Positions 1 to 12,487 of a DNA stretch of 64,000 bases are shown here, piece after piece (positions within the stretch are counted from its first letter, which is position 1; every line of letters begins with the position of its first letter). The notes beneath the pieces are model-generated. The model had not been told where the DNA came from. It saw nothing but the letters and a program-made list of their open reading frames with translations, and did not search any database. The stretch covers positions 1,060,391 to 1,124,390 of the forward strand of contig BDSI01000023.1 in assembly GCA_003117195.1 (NCBI GenBank), given 5' to 3'. The position numbers and the translations under genes are program-made. This DNA is from Eudorina sp. 2006-703-Eu-15. Taxonomy: Eukaryota; Chlorophyta; Chlorophyceae; Chlamydomonadales; Volvocaceae.

Positions 1-535
1 CTTGAAACCTCCCCATGCACGCGTCAGATACGTGCAGTTATGTATTCAGGCAATATTGATTCCATGTGTTGATGGAATCGATTTCCTTGCGCATCACGGC
101 CTTGGTTCCGTGCTAGCCGGCGCCAATTCTAGCCCACGCCGATCGTTCCCGGCCAAAACTTGCAGTGTTTTGATTGATTACATGGAGCAGGAGGCCACGA
201 GCCAGTCTTACACGTAGGGGGGTGTCGGCTCGGTGAAAAGAGTCTAAAGCTTTTCACCGCGCACTACGTTTCATTCCATGAGGAACATGAGAAGCTATCC
301 GCCACAGTCATAGACGGCGCGCTTGCAGTTGAAGGTGAAGCAGTGACCGCTCGGCTGCCCCGCTGCTTTGTCTCCCTTTTATACATATCGGACGCATGCA
401 CCTATCGTTAACCTTGTCTCCATACGTTATGTGACGTTTAAATGTATCTTGAAGGATCAATGATTCGCCGACCCTCCTCCTTCCTGCGCTCGGCCCACCG
501 TTATCAGGCGCCCCCCAGGCTTGCTCCGTTATGAC
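1..535. other. Upstream flank of the RWP-RK gene
   Basis: No coding pattern is recognised here. The only open frame (2-217, +) has no family signature. The region probably holds the promoter and 5' UTR of the RWP-RK gene whose ATG is at 536; no clear TATA box was picked out. Confidence 0.4.
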
Positions 536-3500
536 ATGGAGCCTAATCAGTGTGAAACTGTTCCTGCTGTAGTCAACGAAGCTAATGCGGTGCTGCCAGC
601 AGTGGCGCAGCAGACTCTGGTCCAGCCCAGCCTTCAAGCAGACTCATCTGCGTCAGCTAATGATTGTCTTGCGTTCGCTACAATATCTCATTTATCGGCC
701 CCTTTGTCAACGCAACTAATGCTTGGAGCACCTGATTTGACGTGTGGCATGGCAAGCGACGGGGCGCCTCCTAGCGGACAGCTAGAGTTGGCACTTGCGA
801 CCGGGACTACTGACAAGCCGCCACTTTCGGATAAATCATCTTGGCGTATGCACAATGAACTGCTCCCGCCCGCACGACTGGTGGAGGTTGCTCATGCCGC
901 TCTACAATCGTCCGGGTTTCGACGGAAGTTGGCGCCGGGTGCACAGCAACCGCAGCAGCTGGACGTGCAGCATTCGCAGTCTGGTCTTGGACAAGCAGCG
1001 TCTGAGGTCGATCGTGTTGCCCCGGCCAAGCGCGATGGGGACGGCAGTTGCGACTCGGAGAATGTGCTCGACGTGAAGCGGCCCCGCACCACGTCCACGG
1101 ACGCACCATTTCATACGGTGACGGTAGGCGCGGCTACCATCGCCAATTTCATGCTAGTAGAGGATCGCACAAGGGCCCTGGCCAAGGCCCTTCGGCTACC
1201 TCACCCAACACCCGTGTAAAACCGTCGCTCGTCAACTCACCAAGTCCCCTTTTTACACGAAATACTCTTGTTTTGTGACGCCCCATTGTGACTCCTTTGT
1301 GACGTTGTGGCCCTGAACATCTGTTTGTCTGCGTGGCGGGCCATGTTCCGACCAAACTCCGTACCCGTGACTTGCCTGTTCCTCTTCACAGGCTGAGCTA
1401 TCTGCCCCGGATGGCGCCTTGGACGCTGTGGCGCGGATCATCAATCCAGGATTGCAACAGCAATTGCCTCCAGCAACAAAGCGAGAGGCACCGCCGCTTC
1501 CGCCTTTGCCCAACAGCGGTATCTCGCCGTTCTCGAGGCCGCAGGCCCGCTTCAGCGGGAGCGGCACAGGCAACGGCACGGCAGTGGCCCCTGGTGATGC
1601 AGCCTCTGGGACTGTTCATGGTCCTGTGAAATCCGCGTTCTCCCAGGCAGCTTCGCTGCCGACGGAATGGCAGCCTGGGTGCGCTGTAACGACCGGCCGG
1701 CGATCGGCGCGCTCGCCTGCACCCAAGGGTAGCCGGAACCTCAGCCTCATCCGCGCCACCTCCGCGGAAACGAACTCCGGCTCTGTATCACGGCGTGGCT
1801 CGGGCATTGCACCAGGCGCACCAGCGGCGGGCCTGGGAGAAGGGCTCGGCGTCGGTAGTGGTGGTGGCGTTGCCAGCGTGGCCTCGGTGAGCGCAGAGCA
1901 TGTCACCGAGAACGCCGCTGTGGGACCAAATGGGACCGCGCAGGCGGGCGCAAGTGCTGCCGCGGGTGCCCTCGAGTCAGCCGCTTCAGCAGACCTTCGC
2001 CGCCTGGCGCAACTGGCAGAGGCGGCGGCCATGCTGGAGGAGCAGATGGTGACAAAAGGCGGCAGCGCGCGCCCAGCCAGCGGAGGCACCAATGTCTCCG
2101 ATACCACCCATGCTGTAAGCGCCGGACGGGGCTGCGCTGCTGAGGAGAGCAGCATAAAAGCCGCAGGGGCAACGTCATCTCGGGCGTATGCCGACGGAAG
2201 CGGGCACGTGATGCTGCGCCACCGAGCTGCGTCCCTTTCGACAGGCGGCCTTGGGGTAGCCGTAGGGGCCCCAGCCACTACCGAACTGCGCCAGGCGGCA
2301 TCCCTCCCCGCTCACGGCTCTGGTGCACTCCGGTCCGTGGGGTCGCTTCCTGGTGCGTTACCGGAGGTGCATCCGCTGGGCAGAGCAACAGCCAGTGGCA
2401 GGACGGGGGAGGCTGGCGACAGCGGGGCGCCGGAGAGCAGCAACGGGGCTGGCGATGACGGCGTGCCCGCAGGGGACCGACGGCGCGGGAATGTGGACAG
2501 TGAAGCTGCCAGCGACGGCGGAAGCATGGATGGCCACCACGAGGAGGACGAAGATGATGATGATATTGGTGACGACGCCGGTGACGGCAGCAACGACAGC
2601 ATGGGTGGTGGCGCATCAGGGTCCGCTGGCGGGCGGACGCTGACAGAGCGTTACCGTGCTGCGCTCAAAGCGTCGGCCAAGCAGCGGGGACGTGGCCAGA
2701 ACACGGTCAAGCTGGATCCTGAGAAGCCGCCACGGTGAGCATCCGTGTTCATGGCAGGGTTGGTACCCCGAGCTGCTCCTGCGATTCTTTGTGGGACTGG
2801 CCTCATGTCACCTCTGCGTTGTCCAACTCCGGTCTCGTACGGACGTGGCGTGGCCATGGGCCGTGGAGTTGGTTCACGCTGTAAACTACCGCATAGAATT
2901 AGATGGAATATGTTGCCGAGTTGGCCAATATCGTCTCGCTGACGTTCGTGTCCGCTTTGGTCCATGCATGAAGGGGCTCCAACCGCAACGGGCTATGCCA
3001 GCGTATCGCCAGCATCACCAAGGAACGGCTCCAGCAGGTGTATCACCTGAATATCGAGGAGGCGGCGCGCGAGCTGGGCATTGGCATGACAAAGCTGAAG
3101 GAGCACTGCCGCACTCTCGGCATTCCGCGCTGGCCATCGCGGAAGCTGAAGTCCATGGATAAGCTTATCGAGAGCCTGAATGAGAGAGCTATGACAGAGC
3201 CAGCGACCAAAGAAGTGAGTGCAAATACGGCTGGGTCCTTTTCGAGAGGGGTAGATTGCAATGTATGTCTTGCACGGTAGCCTTGCTGCCCGAGCGGCGG
3301 GAAGTCCGCTGCATCCAGCCTGCGTCTGCGTCCTGTTGTGGTGATGCGGTAGCACGGTAGACTAGTCGACTGATCGTGGTCCAAGCATTGAAACGCGCTT
3401 GTGTGCTCTGAACCCCAGGTCATCGCCGACATCCTAGCTGAGATCGAGTCCTTCAAGCGTGCCATTTACGAGAACCCCTGCCTGGAAGTGGAGGAGGACA

Positions 3501-4117
3501 TCAAGCGCCTGCGCCAGTCCAATTTCAAGAAGGAATACCAGCAGCGCCAGGTGGAGCAGCGGCTGCGGGGGGGCGTCCCAACCGACAAGGTGACGGGAGT
3601 CGCCACAGCTGCAGTGAGCGGCAGTGGGCGGTCCTCTTCGATCGGGGGTCCACAGCACAATCAGAGCGCTGCGGCTTCCGGGGCAATGTCGGCTGCGTCC
3701 CTGGCGGCCACAGCATCCGGCGGCTCTGGTGCGCCGCTGCCGATGGCAGGCCTGCAGCAGGCGGTGCTGCCCTCCACGCTGGCTTCCAACCTTGGGCCAG
3801 CACTGTTTGCAGGGCAGCTTGCGGCGGGGCCCGCCGCGTCACACAACCCGGCGTCAACCAATTCGGCACAAGTGGTACAGGCACTTGCGCAGTTTCAAGC
3901 GCAGCCAATACCAGCACAAGTGCCGCTGTTAGCACCGGGGCAGCTGCAGCTCTTGATGGCGCAGCAACCGAATGCGTTCCAGCAGCTGATAGCGCAACGG
4001 GCACTGGGAGCAGCCCTGCAGCCAGCTCCAGCGCTCTTGCTGCCGCCGATGATGCCGCAGCAGCAACTGCCCATGGGCGCTCTGGCTTCGGTCGGTGAAG
4101 CCCCTGATGCGGAGTAG
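536..4117 (+). CDS. RWP-RK domain transcription factor
   Basis: Spliced CDS join(536..1213,1392..2734,2974..3214,3419..4117), 986 aa; all intron phases agree. A nuclear, DNA-binding RWP-RK protein of the family that in green algae and plants controls nitrogen response and gamete or sex programmes. The domain lies at about residues 688-740: a helical block (EEAARELGIGMTKLK), a Cys, then the diagnostic IPRWPSRK. A charged helix follows (EIESFKRAIYENP). The rest is low complexity: a long Ala/Gly/Ser-rich N-terminal region with an acidic stretch near 2540-2600, and a Gln/Ala-rich tail, typical of transactivating regions. The start is the first ATG of the open frame; the first donor (GTGTAA at 1214) is weak, and GTAGGC near 1129 is an alternative. 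Family assignment is firm; the specific orthologue (RWP number, NIT2, MID) is not. It is far larger than MID-type proteins. Confidence 0.85.
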
Positions 4118-5522
4118 CGACGGCTGCGTTCGGAGTGATTCAGAATCCCATGCGCTGTGTGAGGGCTGCTGCGCGGCTGACTAGCAGGCAGAGTGGTGCG
4201 GCATGGAGCGGGCGGGTCGCTTCAAGAGTATACCGTTCAAGAGTGTATAGACAATGCCAACGGTCCCTGTTCCCTCCGTTGCTATCATTCCTTTTTGGCG
4301 TCCGTTTGGTGGTGGTTGTTCCTCTTACAATGTACGGCAGACCCTCGTGCGCAGTTTGATATCCCCATTGGGATATTGGCGCGCAGCGCTGCAGCGGCGT
4401 CGCCGTGCTGTCAGGTAGCGGTGCGCGTGCTGACTGTTACGTAGCGCGTATGACCTTGACCGGAACCCGCTTTCTTCTTTTTTCCTGACATGCGGACGCG
4501 TGCGCGCGAAGGATTGGTTCGGACACGTCTAGCAGCCACATTGCGACTGTGCATGAGTTTCCTGCGCTGTGCTGAGGTCATGTGGGCGTCACGTGCGTCC
4601 GGTTCATGTCCGTGTCTGGGTAGTTATGTTATCAGTATTGAGGGTGCCAGGTTGTGCGCTTACACCAGCAACAACTGTGTCGAGCGAGGCGTGCGAGGCA
4701 GTGCTTTGTGACTGTGTGCATTACAGGGCGGTCGTCTGAGCATGATGTTTTTGAATGTATGCAATCGACAACCGATTCAGGGACGCGCTCTGGGAGCAAA
4801 GACTGAGTTCGGGCGGGAGATGTTATTCAGTGCGCACGGCTGTGGCGCCGGGCAACCTGCCTGACGGCGACATTGTGCCATTTGATGTAGAGAGATGGCA
4901 TGTCCGGGTATTTGCAGCCACCCAGGATATGTCCGCCGGGGTATGGACCTGCGCTCAGGGACCAGGGGATGGCATACAAAACTTGAGGCGGCGCCGCCCA
5001 ATGTGTGCGCCCATCGGTGGCGGGGCGGGGCACTGGATGCCTTGATGCGCCACCGAGGAGTCACACCTGCATGAGGTTGGGTGCTTGGTGTTTTCCGACG
5101 CGTCGTGTTTTATGCAATGCCGTTCGTGTACAAGCACCATGGGGCGCGTCTCAGCTGGGAATCGGGCTGGTGGTGTTGGTAATGATGAAGCAATATGGGG
5201 TAGCCGTGTCAACGCGGTCGCATGCCATTCGGCTCCGTTGCTGTGGCTCAGCAGGCCTTCTCCAGGCCGTTACTTGAGCGCTGTGTCTTTTACGGGCCGG
5301 TCGTGGCGCTCTAAGTGGTTCCGGTGTATACGTACTGCAGGTTGCTCGAAGCGTGTGACACGATATAACCACGAAGATTCTAAGCGGTTCGGACAGGGAG
5401 CCGAATGCTAAAGGAAAGTTGGCCAGACGGACCGGCTGGAGCTACACCTGCCCTTAAGCGCGGAAACCGATCAGTGCGCCATGGCCGTACGGACCCGCTG
5501 CCCTTAGGTCTCGTTTGCAAGC

Positions 5523-5546
5523 TTATTTTTGGTAAACCAAAAATAA
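5523..5546. repeat. Perfect inverted repeat, AT-rich
   Basis: Arms TTATTTTTGG and CCAAAAATAA flank a 4-nt centre. It could form a short hairpin. It lies about 95 bp before a second, unrelated palindrome. Function unknown. Confidence 0.7.
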
Positions 5547-5639
5547 TATGTTGCGCTCCACATTTGGCGATTTCAGTGATCCGAGAGTGACTGCCGATAC
5601 GGGCCTGACGTCATTTCGCATCCCATCATTGCCCATCAT

Positions 5640-5667
5640 CATAACCGTACGGTATCGTACGGTTATG
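5640..5667. repeat. Perfect inverted repeat, 12-bp arms
   Basis: Arms CATAACCGTACG and CGTACGGTTATG flank GTAT. Function unknown; it may be a foldback remnant of a mobile element or a protein-binding palindrome. Confidence 0.7.
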
Positions 5668-6000
5668 CCACCTGGGCTGCTTATGTGTGCTGCGTTTTGC
5701 CACCCGACAGTACGTAAGGCGCAATGTCGTGCCGCTCTCGTCGCCCCTCAGGGTGATGTACCCCTCGCCCAGCGGTTGAACTGGAACCCACTACATAACG
5801 CTTGTCATACCGGTACGACCGGGGGTTTGCCGCGCCTTCCAGCGGAGCTACCAAGGGTGGCGCCGTACATGGGCAAGACCCGCCGCGCGGGCAACTGCTC
5901 CCCGCAGACGCCAGGCAGCAGCCGACGGTACCGCAGCGGCTGGATATGGTTTCGGAGGCTGCGAGCGCCGCTGCCCGGCCCGCCCCGGGCACGGACGGCA

Positions 6001-7298
6001 CTTAACGGGAGCGGTTCGGCGGCGGCGCCCCAGCAGTCGCCCTCGCAGGTGACCTCGGGGTCCGTACAGCCGCACACAGATCCCAACGGCAAACACACCG
6101 GAGAGGATGACGTCAGCAGCGCCGCCAGGACCCACACCGGCACCGGCACGAGGAAAGGGCCTGCTCCCAGCTGGCTGTTCCGACTGTTCGCGGCGCTGCC
6201 GCACTGGGTGTACAGCTCCAGACTGATTGGCGACCAGGACCTCGCCGTACTGAGCAAGTGGGTGATGTTTTTACGCGAGCAATCCATCATCCACCGTCTT
6301 CGGGCTGGGGGATCAGGTCACGAAATTTCCGCTGGGGAGATGACCTGGCCAACCGGTGTTGTGCGTTGCGCGCCGGAGGGCCCACATCTGCATGGCCCTG
6401 CACCGGCCGTCGCGGGTCCGTGCGAAACTGCGAATGGATGTTGCGAGTAGTTACGGTGTTGCGGTGTGCTTATTAGTTGCAGCGGGAGCTGCCAGAGGCA
6501 GGTCTTTACCAATGCCCCATTTAGCGAGCATTGGACCACCGCAAGCAACTGTGTCGGGGTGTTCTGCCACGTCGGGAGGCGCACGCAGTCCAGTCCACAA
6601 TCGTGACACTGTCGCACCAGCATCAGCCAGCCCAAGCCCCCCACGCGTGGACGTGTTACTGACAGGGCCTTCCTGCAACATATCGCGCGCCGCACCCTGC
6701 GCCGTGCTGGTGATGCAATGGTGGTTTGGACGCCTCCACACCTTTCCTAGCTAGCCCCCTTCCTTGCCGACCTCGGTGCAGGTTGGGGCCCCTGATGTGG
6801 CGCAACTGCCTGACAGCTCGTGATCACTACTTGAACAGCAAGGCGGACATGGGTGTGGCGGCCATGGGTTCCTGGCTGCGGCAGGCGGGGTATCCGGAAC
6901 GCCTGTAGGGGCGGCAACCTGCCGTACAGTCCGGGCCCACGTACAGCAGCTGGCCAGCCCAGGAGCTGTCCCTGGAGCAGATCCTGTCACGGCAGGAGCG
7001 GCATGTTCGGCACTGCGCAGTGTGCCAGCGGGGCATGAAGCTGGTGACGGCCGTGTGTACGGCACTGACGGCGGCGGCGGGGCTGGCGGCGGTCGGGGCG
7101 GTGGCGCTGGCGGTGGCGGCGGCGACCCGGCCGGAAGACGTCGCGGCCGTGGGCGGGTGGGGCCCGCTGGCCGGCGCCCTGGCCGCCTTGGCGGCGGCGG
7201 CGGTCCAGGGGTGGTCGTTCCGCGAGGAGCGGTTCGTGTCCGGCGCAGCGCACTGGCGCCTAGTTGGCGGCTTCGCGGGGATGGGCCGCAAGAGCTGA
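6001..7298 (+). pseudogene. PAO-like oxygenase 3' end, broken
   Basis: C-terminal part of a pheophorbide-a-oxygenase / TIC55-like Rieske monooxygenase (chloroplast membrane enzymes). Segment A (to 6257) carries LPHWVYSSRLIGDQDLAVL, matching the family's post-catalytic W...GDQD region. A phase-2 intron (6258-6781) leads to segment B (6782-7298) with SKADMGVAAMGSWL, the HCAVC (CxxC) motif and two hydrophobic segments encoded near 7030-7120 and 7150-7200. Segment B is interrupted in frame by TAG at 6906-6908; the family-like sequence resumes after it in the same frame. The only GT...AG pair that would remove the stop gives a 25-nt intron, shorter than I would accept. The Rieske and mononuclear-iron domains are not visible upstream. 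Most likely a truncated, decayed copy; the 5' limit is approximate. Confidence 0.6.
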
Positions 7299-8094
7299 AG
7301 CGCTGCACCCCACACCTTTTTAATGTATGGTCCCTACTTCCTGCGGCCAACCGGATGATACCTCATTGCAGTCGCGGCTGGAACGGGAGCTGCAATACTG
7401 ACACGGATAGGCCGCCAGACGCGGTGTAGAGTCGTTAGTCGACATTTATTATGCAGTCAGTTAGCCTCAACCAAAGGCGAGTAGGGAAGGGAACTATGCC
7501 TTGTGTCCGCCTGTTTCGGCAGGGCGTAGGGAATGATGTTGGCGTGATAGCAAGCTGAAAGTTGTTGAGAATGCTAATCAGGGATAATGGTAGTGGATGG
7601 GTCGTGACCGACTACCGCCTGAAGACGCGACGCTGTCAACCCATGCAAGGTTCAAGTGACCCACGGGTCGGCTGCATGTGTAGCCTTCCGAAAGCGTGCA
7701 TCGCGATGCGCGCTCCGCATCTCAACACTCCTTGGCCGTACCCAACCTTAGAAGGGTTGTGCAGCCACAGCGATGTCGCAACCGTAGCGACCCTCAGGAG
7801 ACATTTTCGCAGCCAGAACCAACTTGCTCAACAGGCAAAGAAATTCGGTTTTTCCTGCCGGCGCGATGAATGAACCTCCGCAGCGTAGCACACTAGGACC
7901 CACTTCGACCCTCTGGATATTAACTTCATCATCCTGCAGTCCTCGTAGGAGCCCTAATACGCCAGCTCATTTCAGCTGTCGGCGAGGTTGGTTGCCTGGT
8001 CCTTAACCTGCGGTCCCTTCGTCCGCAGTACCGTATCCCGTCACACTATCAACCCCATCATCAATGCTACGACGAGAGTGCCTGCCTCCCACCC
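7299..8094. other. Intergenic stretch
   Basis: Lies between the oxygenase remnant (+) and the stop codon of the BAG6-like gene (-). It should hold 3' UTR sequence of both. No recognisable gene or RNA was seen. Confidence 0.5.
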
Positions 8095-11000
8095 TCAGCC
8101 CGCATCCTCCGCCTCCCGCTCCTCCCCGTCCTCGTACTTCTCCTCGCCCTCTTCCTCCTCCTCCTCCTCCTCCTCCCCCTCGGCGAGGTTGCCCTCCCCG
8201 CCGACCAGCGTCGACAGCAGCCCCGAGCGCTTTCTGGGCATGCCCCGTTGGTAGTTGACGCTGTGCTCCTCCTCCGCCGCCCTCACGTGCTGCTGCATCG
8301 CCTCCACATCCCGTTCAATCAGCTCCCGCCACCGACCGCCCTCCTCCGCCCCCAGCACCTTCCGACAGCACCTCAAAGCCGATCGGCTCCGCTGCCGCTG
8401 CGGTCGCGGAGCCGCCAGCCCCTCCGGCCCCGCCGCCCAGTACCATATTCATCATGCTTCCAATCATGGGCTGCATGGTCGGGTCGGAGACAATGTTCTG
8501 GGCCACCTGCAAGAGGCCGCCCAGACCGCCGCCGCCCCCGACAGCCAGACCCCCGGCCCCGTCGCCAGCACCAGCATTGGCTGCTCCGCCTGCGTAAGAA
8601 AGCCGACGGGGATCGGAGCGTGGCAGCGTGCTTGATACGGCATGGGCATGTCCAGGAAAGCAGACCTTGAACTGCGAGCTGGAGGAGAGTCGGACCAGCG
8701 CCAGGCGGGTGCATCCGTCCACGCGCAGTGCCCATCGCGCGGATGGGGTTACATCGTTGCAAGGGATGGCCGACACTTCCGCGCAGCTCGCATTGAAACA
8801 CGCCAACCGCAACAGAATGCGCTCATACGACAGCCCCCCACGCCACCTCGACGCCGCTCCGTACCCGAGATAGAATAGCCTAGACGGCATTATGGCCTTG
8901 CTTCTATCAAGCAATGGGGTGGCTCCTGGCAAGCAAACGGTTCCTAGTAGAGTACACACAAAGATACCCACCGGGTCCGGGCAGGCGGGTTTCTTTTCTA
9001 AATACAAAGATACCCACCGGATGCTGCGTCCCTGTTGTCCAGGTTGCCCAGCACCTGCTCCATAATCTCCATCAGGCCGTCCAGCGGGTCGGCAGCCCGG
9101 TCTCCTCCCACCACACCTGCCGCCGCCCGCGATGCCAGCGCGGCATCCGCGGCCCGAGGTGCCGCGCCTGCTGGCGCGGCTGTCGCCGCGGGCTGGGCCG
9201 GTCCTGTGCCCGCGGCCGGTGCCGCGCTGCCGTCCACAGCCGCTGAGGCCGCGGAGCCGGGTGCGAGTGCGGGTGCAGCAGGCGCCGAGGGGGCGGAAGG
9301 TGGCGCGGGCTTCTTCTTGGTCGGCCGGAGCCCCAGGCCCAGGCCGCGGGGCACGGGTCCGGAAGGAGCTGCCGCCCCGGCCGGCGGTGCTGCGCCGCTG
9401 GCGCCTGCCGAGCTGCTGCTGCCTGACGGGGCCACCTCCGCTGTCGCTGTAGCCGGGACGGAAGAAGATGCAGGCGCCGAGGGTTCCTTCGTGTCTGCGG
9501 GTGCTGCAGAGGCGGTGGCTGCTTCGGGCGCCGCAGGCGCTGCCGGCGGCGCAGGCGCACTGCTCGCCTGCGCGGGTTCGGGGACAGCCGCTGCGGCAGT
9601 CGGGCCTGCAGTCGGCGGTGGAGCAGGTTGCTGCTGCTGTGTCGCCGGGTTAGAGGGCGGTGCCGCCCGGGACGATTGCATGGGGGGCTGCGGCGGCGGC
9701 GGCGGCGCAGGGCCGCCGCCCATGATGCTTGCCGCCAGGTTCACCATCTGCGACATCATGTCCACTGCACTGGCACCCTCGCTGCCGGACTCGATCTGCG
9801 CAAGGGAAGGAACAAACACGGGTCAGAACCGATAACGGTCAGATATTGAGTTATGGTACGGGGAACACCCGCCCGCGCGCCCTGCAACGAGTGGACACGC
9901 CCGTATCGGAACCATCAGTTGCGGTCCCTCCCCTTGTAGCTGCACTCCCGTGCCCTCCCCCTGTAGCTGCACTCCCGGGCCCCCTGCTGACCCCACACAC
10001 CGATCGTCTGTGGGCCATCCCGTCCATCCTCACACACACACACTTTCGCTCGCACGCATCATTACACATGCTCCAGCCCCGTGGAGATTCGGCCCCAGTT
10101 GGCCAGCAGCATGTTGGCCACCCCGTCCAGTCGGGACACCAGCGTCTGGAGCACCGCCATCGCCAGCTGGGGAGCCAACAGCGGCAGCGCCGAGTGGGGG
10201 TCAGAAAAAGAAAAGAAAACCCAACCGAGTGGAGGTAAAACAGAAAAGGAGAACCAAACCAAGTGTGGAAGGCAACGCTCGAGTCATCTTACATGACACA
10301 GATACAGACGTAGACATCTTGGCTGGTGCTGGAGAAGCCAGCTTCACACGACAAGTCCAGGGACGCCCACCCGTCCCAACCGCCGTCCACGAGATGAGAT
10401 GGTGACCTCAAGACGTGGACGTGGACGCCCAGACGTTCCACGTCCTCCTCTGCTGTGCCGACGCAACCCCAACGGGCAACGCACCTGCTGGCCGTCCAGC
10501 GAGCCGCTCCGCACCGCCTCCGGCGCCACCGCCGCCACGACGCTCTGTGCGACGCTGCGGCCGATGGAGTGCACCATGGTGGGCAGCAGCATGCGGACCA
10601 TGGCGGTCATGTCCTCGTCCAGCGCCGCCCGCCGCTGGGAGGACTCGCTCTCCGTGGCGGCGGCGCCGCGGCGACGCCGCCGCTGGCCGGATCCCGCCTG
10701 TGAAGGCTGCTGGCCGGCCTCCCCGGGTGCTGCCTGACCCGCCGCCGCCCCCTGCGCCTCCTGGCCGCTGCTGGCGTCCTCGGCCTCGGCCTCCTCCTTT
10801 TCCTCGTCGTCCGACACGCCTTCCTCGCCTTTCGCGGGCTCTGTGCACAACAACAGCAGCAAGTGGAGTGGTGTAAGGCACGCCCTTCTCTGACACGGAG
10901 AACGGACTGTCATCCGCACCGCTTTGCTGAGGAGGCTTCCTTTGTCACGAATGACCCGCGGGTCCATTGTTACCTGACTTGTTCTTACCCACCAAATTCA

Positions 11001-12487
11001 AAGGACTTACAACGGGTTCTTCTAGGTATTTCCGAGACCCAATCATTCACATTCACCCCTTCCAGTCCTCCTGCCGCCGTGGACAGCAACCCCACGTATA
11101 TTCTTCTGTTGGATGCCAATTTGTCCCATCCCGACCTGCAGACAACCTGACCTGCTGACGTGCCCGTCCCACCTGCGCTTTACCGGGTGTAAGACAGCAC
11201 ACGGCATCTGCGCTCTTTGCTTGCACTCACGAGGCCCCACGACCCCAGCTGAAGCTTCCCAGGGCCCCTCAACCCGCTTCCGCAGCATACCGAACGCTTG
11301 ACTCCCGCATTATTTGGCCCACGCGTAAACCCCTCGGCCCCCTCTGATCCCCTACAACCGCTTGACAGGTCCGGCCCCACCTGCGGGCACCCGCAACACC
11401 GACTCCCAGGAGGAGAAGAGCTGGTTGATCAGTTGGGCCACCGACCGGAACTCGTCCAGCAGGTCCGCGTCACTGGCAGCAGCAGCTGGTGCAGCTGGAG
11501 CAGCAGCATCCCCCTTCCCCGGGCCCGCAGCCGCAGGCGCCGGCCCCGACGCTGGCGCCTGCGACACCATCCAACCACAGCCAGGGCGCGACGGGAACAC
11601 GTCCGAGGTCGGAAGAGACCGCCAGCTACGGTCGAGGGTCTCTGCTGAGCGGCGCGATCGATCGATTGCGGCATCGAAAATGTTTGGCAAGTGCACTCCA
11701 ACAGCTGCGGCCTGCGGCCCGCACCGCGCGCACACGCCGCCGATCATGGCGCGCGGCTGCAAGTCGAGTCGCACCCCAGGTCTGCCGCGTAATCAAGCAC
11801 TGTGTGAACAGCGTTGCGCGAGCAGATACCGCTCACTTACACCGCAACCCTCATAAGAGACCGAACCACGACTAGCTACTGTATTTGGTCTGGTCGCTTG
11901 CGCTGCTGCTGGTCCCTTGGCACCACAGCCAACAGCTGCCCCATCCACATCCGCTGTTTGGAAACTGCCACCTAAGCACGGACCAAAGCCCCAAGTCGGC
12001 TGGGTTGACCGCGGCCGCGGGATACGCACCTGACCGTCACTGCGGGGCTGCCGTTGCGGTGGTGGCGGCGGTTGCTGCCGCTGCGCCCGCGCCCGGGCGG
12101 CCCGGCTCCGGCGCACCGCAGCCCTCTGCAGCCCGTCCCAGCCGCTCGTGAGCACGTCCATCACGTGAGTCAGGTGCTCGGACAGAGCCCGGCTGAGCGC
12201 GTCCAAGAGCTGGAGGGCGGAGGACAGGGCGCGGGGAGGGGTGAGGCAACACGGCAGCGGAGGCGACGTGACGGGTATATTGATTGCCACGGGCAACGGA
12301 GAACCAGCAGCAGGAGGATCAGAACGCGAACAGTTACGGCAGCGCCGACGCAGCAAGTTGTTGATGTGCGGGAGCCACCCACCAACCCACACCCACCATC
12401 TGCGGCTGAACACCCCGGCCCGCCAGCGACTGCATCACCGCCGCCGCAATGCTGCCAGCCACCGCAGTCAGCGGTGGCGGGCAGCAT
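8095..12487 (-). CDS. BAG6-like proline-rich chaperone factor, 5' partial
   Basis: Exons complement(8095..8589, 9018..9795, 10068..10166, 10485..10840, 11381..11558, 12030..12209, 12397..about 12487); phases agree at every junction. BAG6/BAT3 proteins are nuclear-cytosolic holdases for mislocalised and tail-anchored proteins. Evidence: long Pro/Ala/Gly-rich stretches, a basic RGLGLGLRPTKKK element as in plant homologues, Met-rich helices (MMSQMVNLAASIMGG, MIGSMMNMVLG), and the C-terminal signature RWRELIERD...NYQRGMPRKR, which fits the W..(I)..D...GMP.KR block of BAG6. An acidic tail (run of Glu) ends the protein. Oddities: the last exon changes frame by one base near 8349-8353, and the N-terminal ubiquitin-like domain expected for the family was not found. 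The upstream limit is set by a transposon fragment at 12488. Confidence 0.65.
8140..8180. repeat. Glu-coding triplet microsatellite
   Basis: A run of TCC/CTC triplets that on the minus strand encodes the poly-Glu tail of the BAG6-like protein. Such runs are length-variable. Confidence 0.7.

Larger units (their letters stand above)
4118..6000. other. Non-coding stretch with two palindromes
   Basis: Includes the 3' UTR of the RWP-RK gene. No open frame shows a recognisable domain. In particular no Rieske CxH...CxxH motif was found here that could serve as the N-terminus of the oxygenase remnant downstream. Two perfect inverted repeats occur at 5523-5546 and 5640-5667. Confidence 0.5.

Noticed and set aside
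1616..2278. 220-codon minus-strand frame
   Set aside because: Mirror of the low-complexity exon 2 of the RWP-RK gene.
536..4117. RWP-RK protein as the sex-determining MID gene
   Set aside because: MID proteins are small; this one is about 986 aa with long disordered regions, so only the family name is supported.
5548..6450. 300-codon plus-strand frame taken as one gene
   Set aside because: Only its end resembles a protein family (PAO-like). The first half lacks any signature and the frame crosses a probable donor at 6258, so it is treated as part of a gene remnant.
9035..9835. 266-codon plus-strand Ala/Gly-rich frame
   Set aside because: Shadow of the BAG6-like exon on the other strand; the minus frame has matching splice sites and family motifs.
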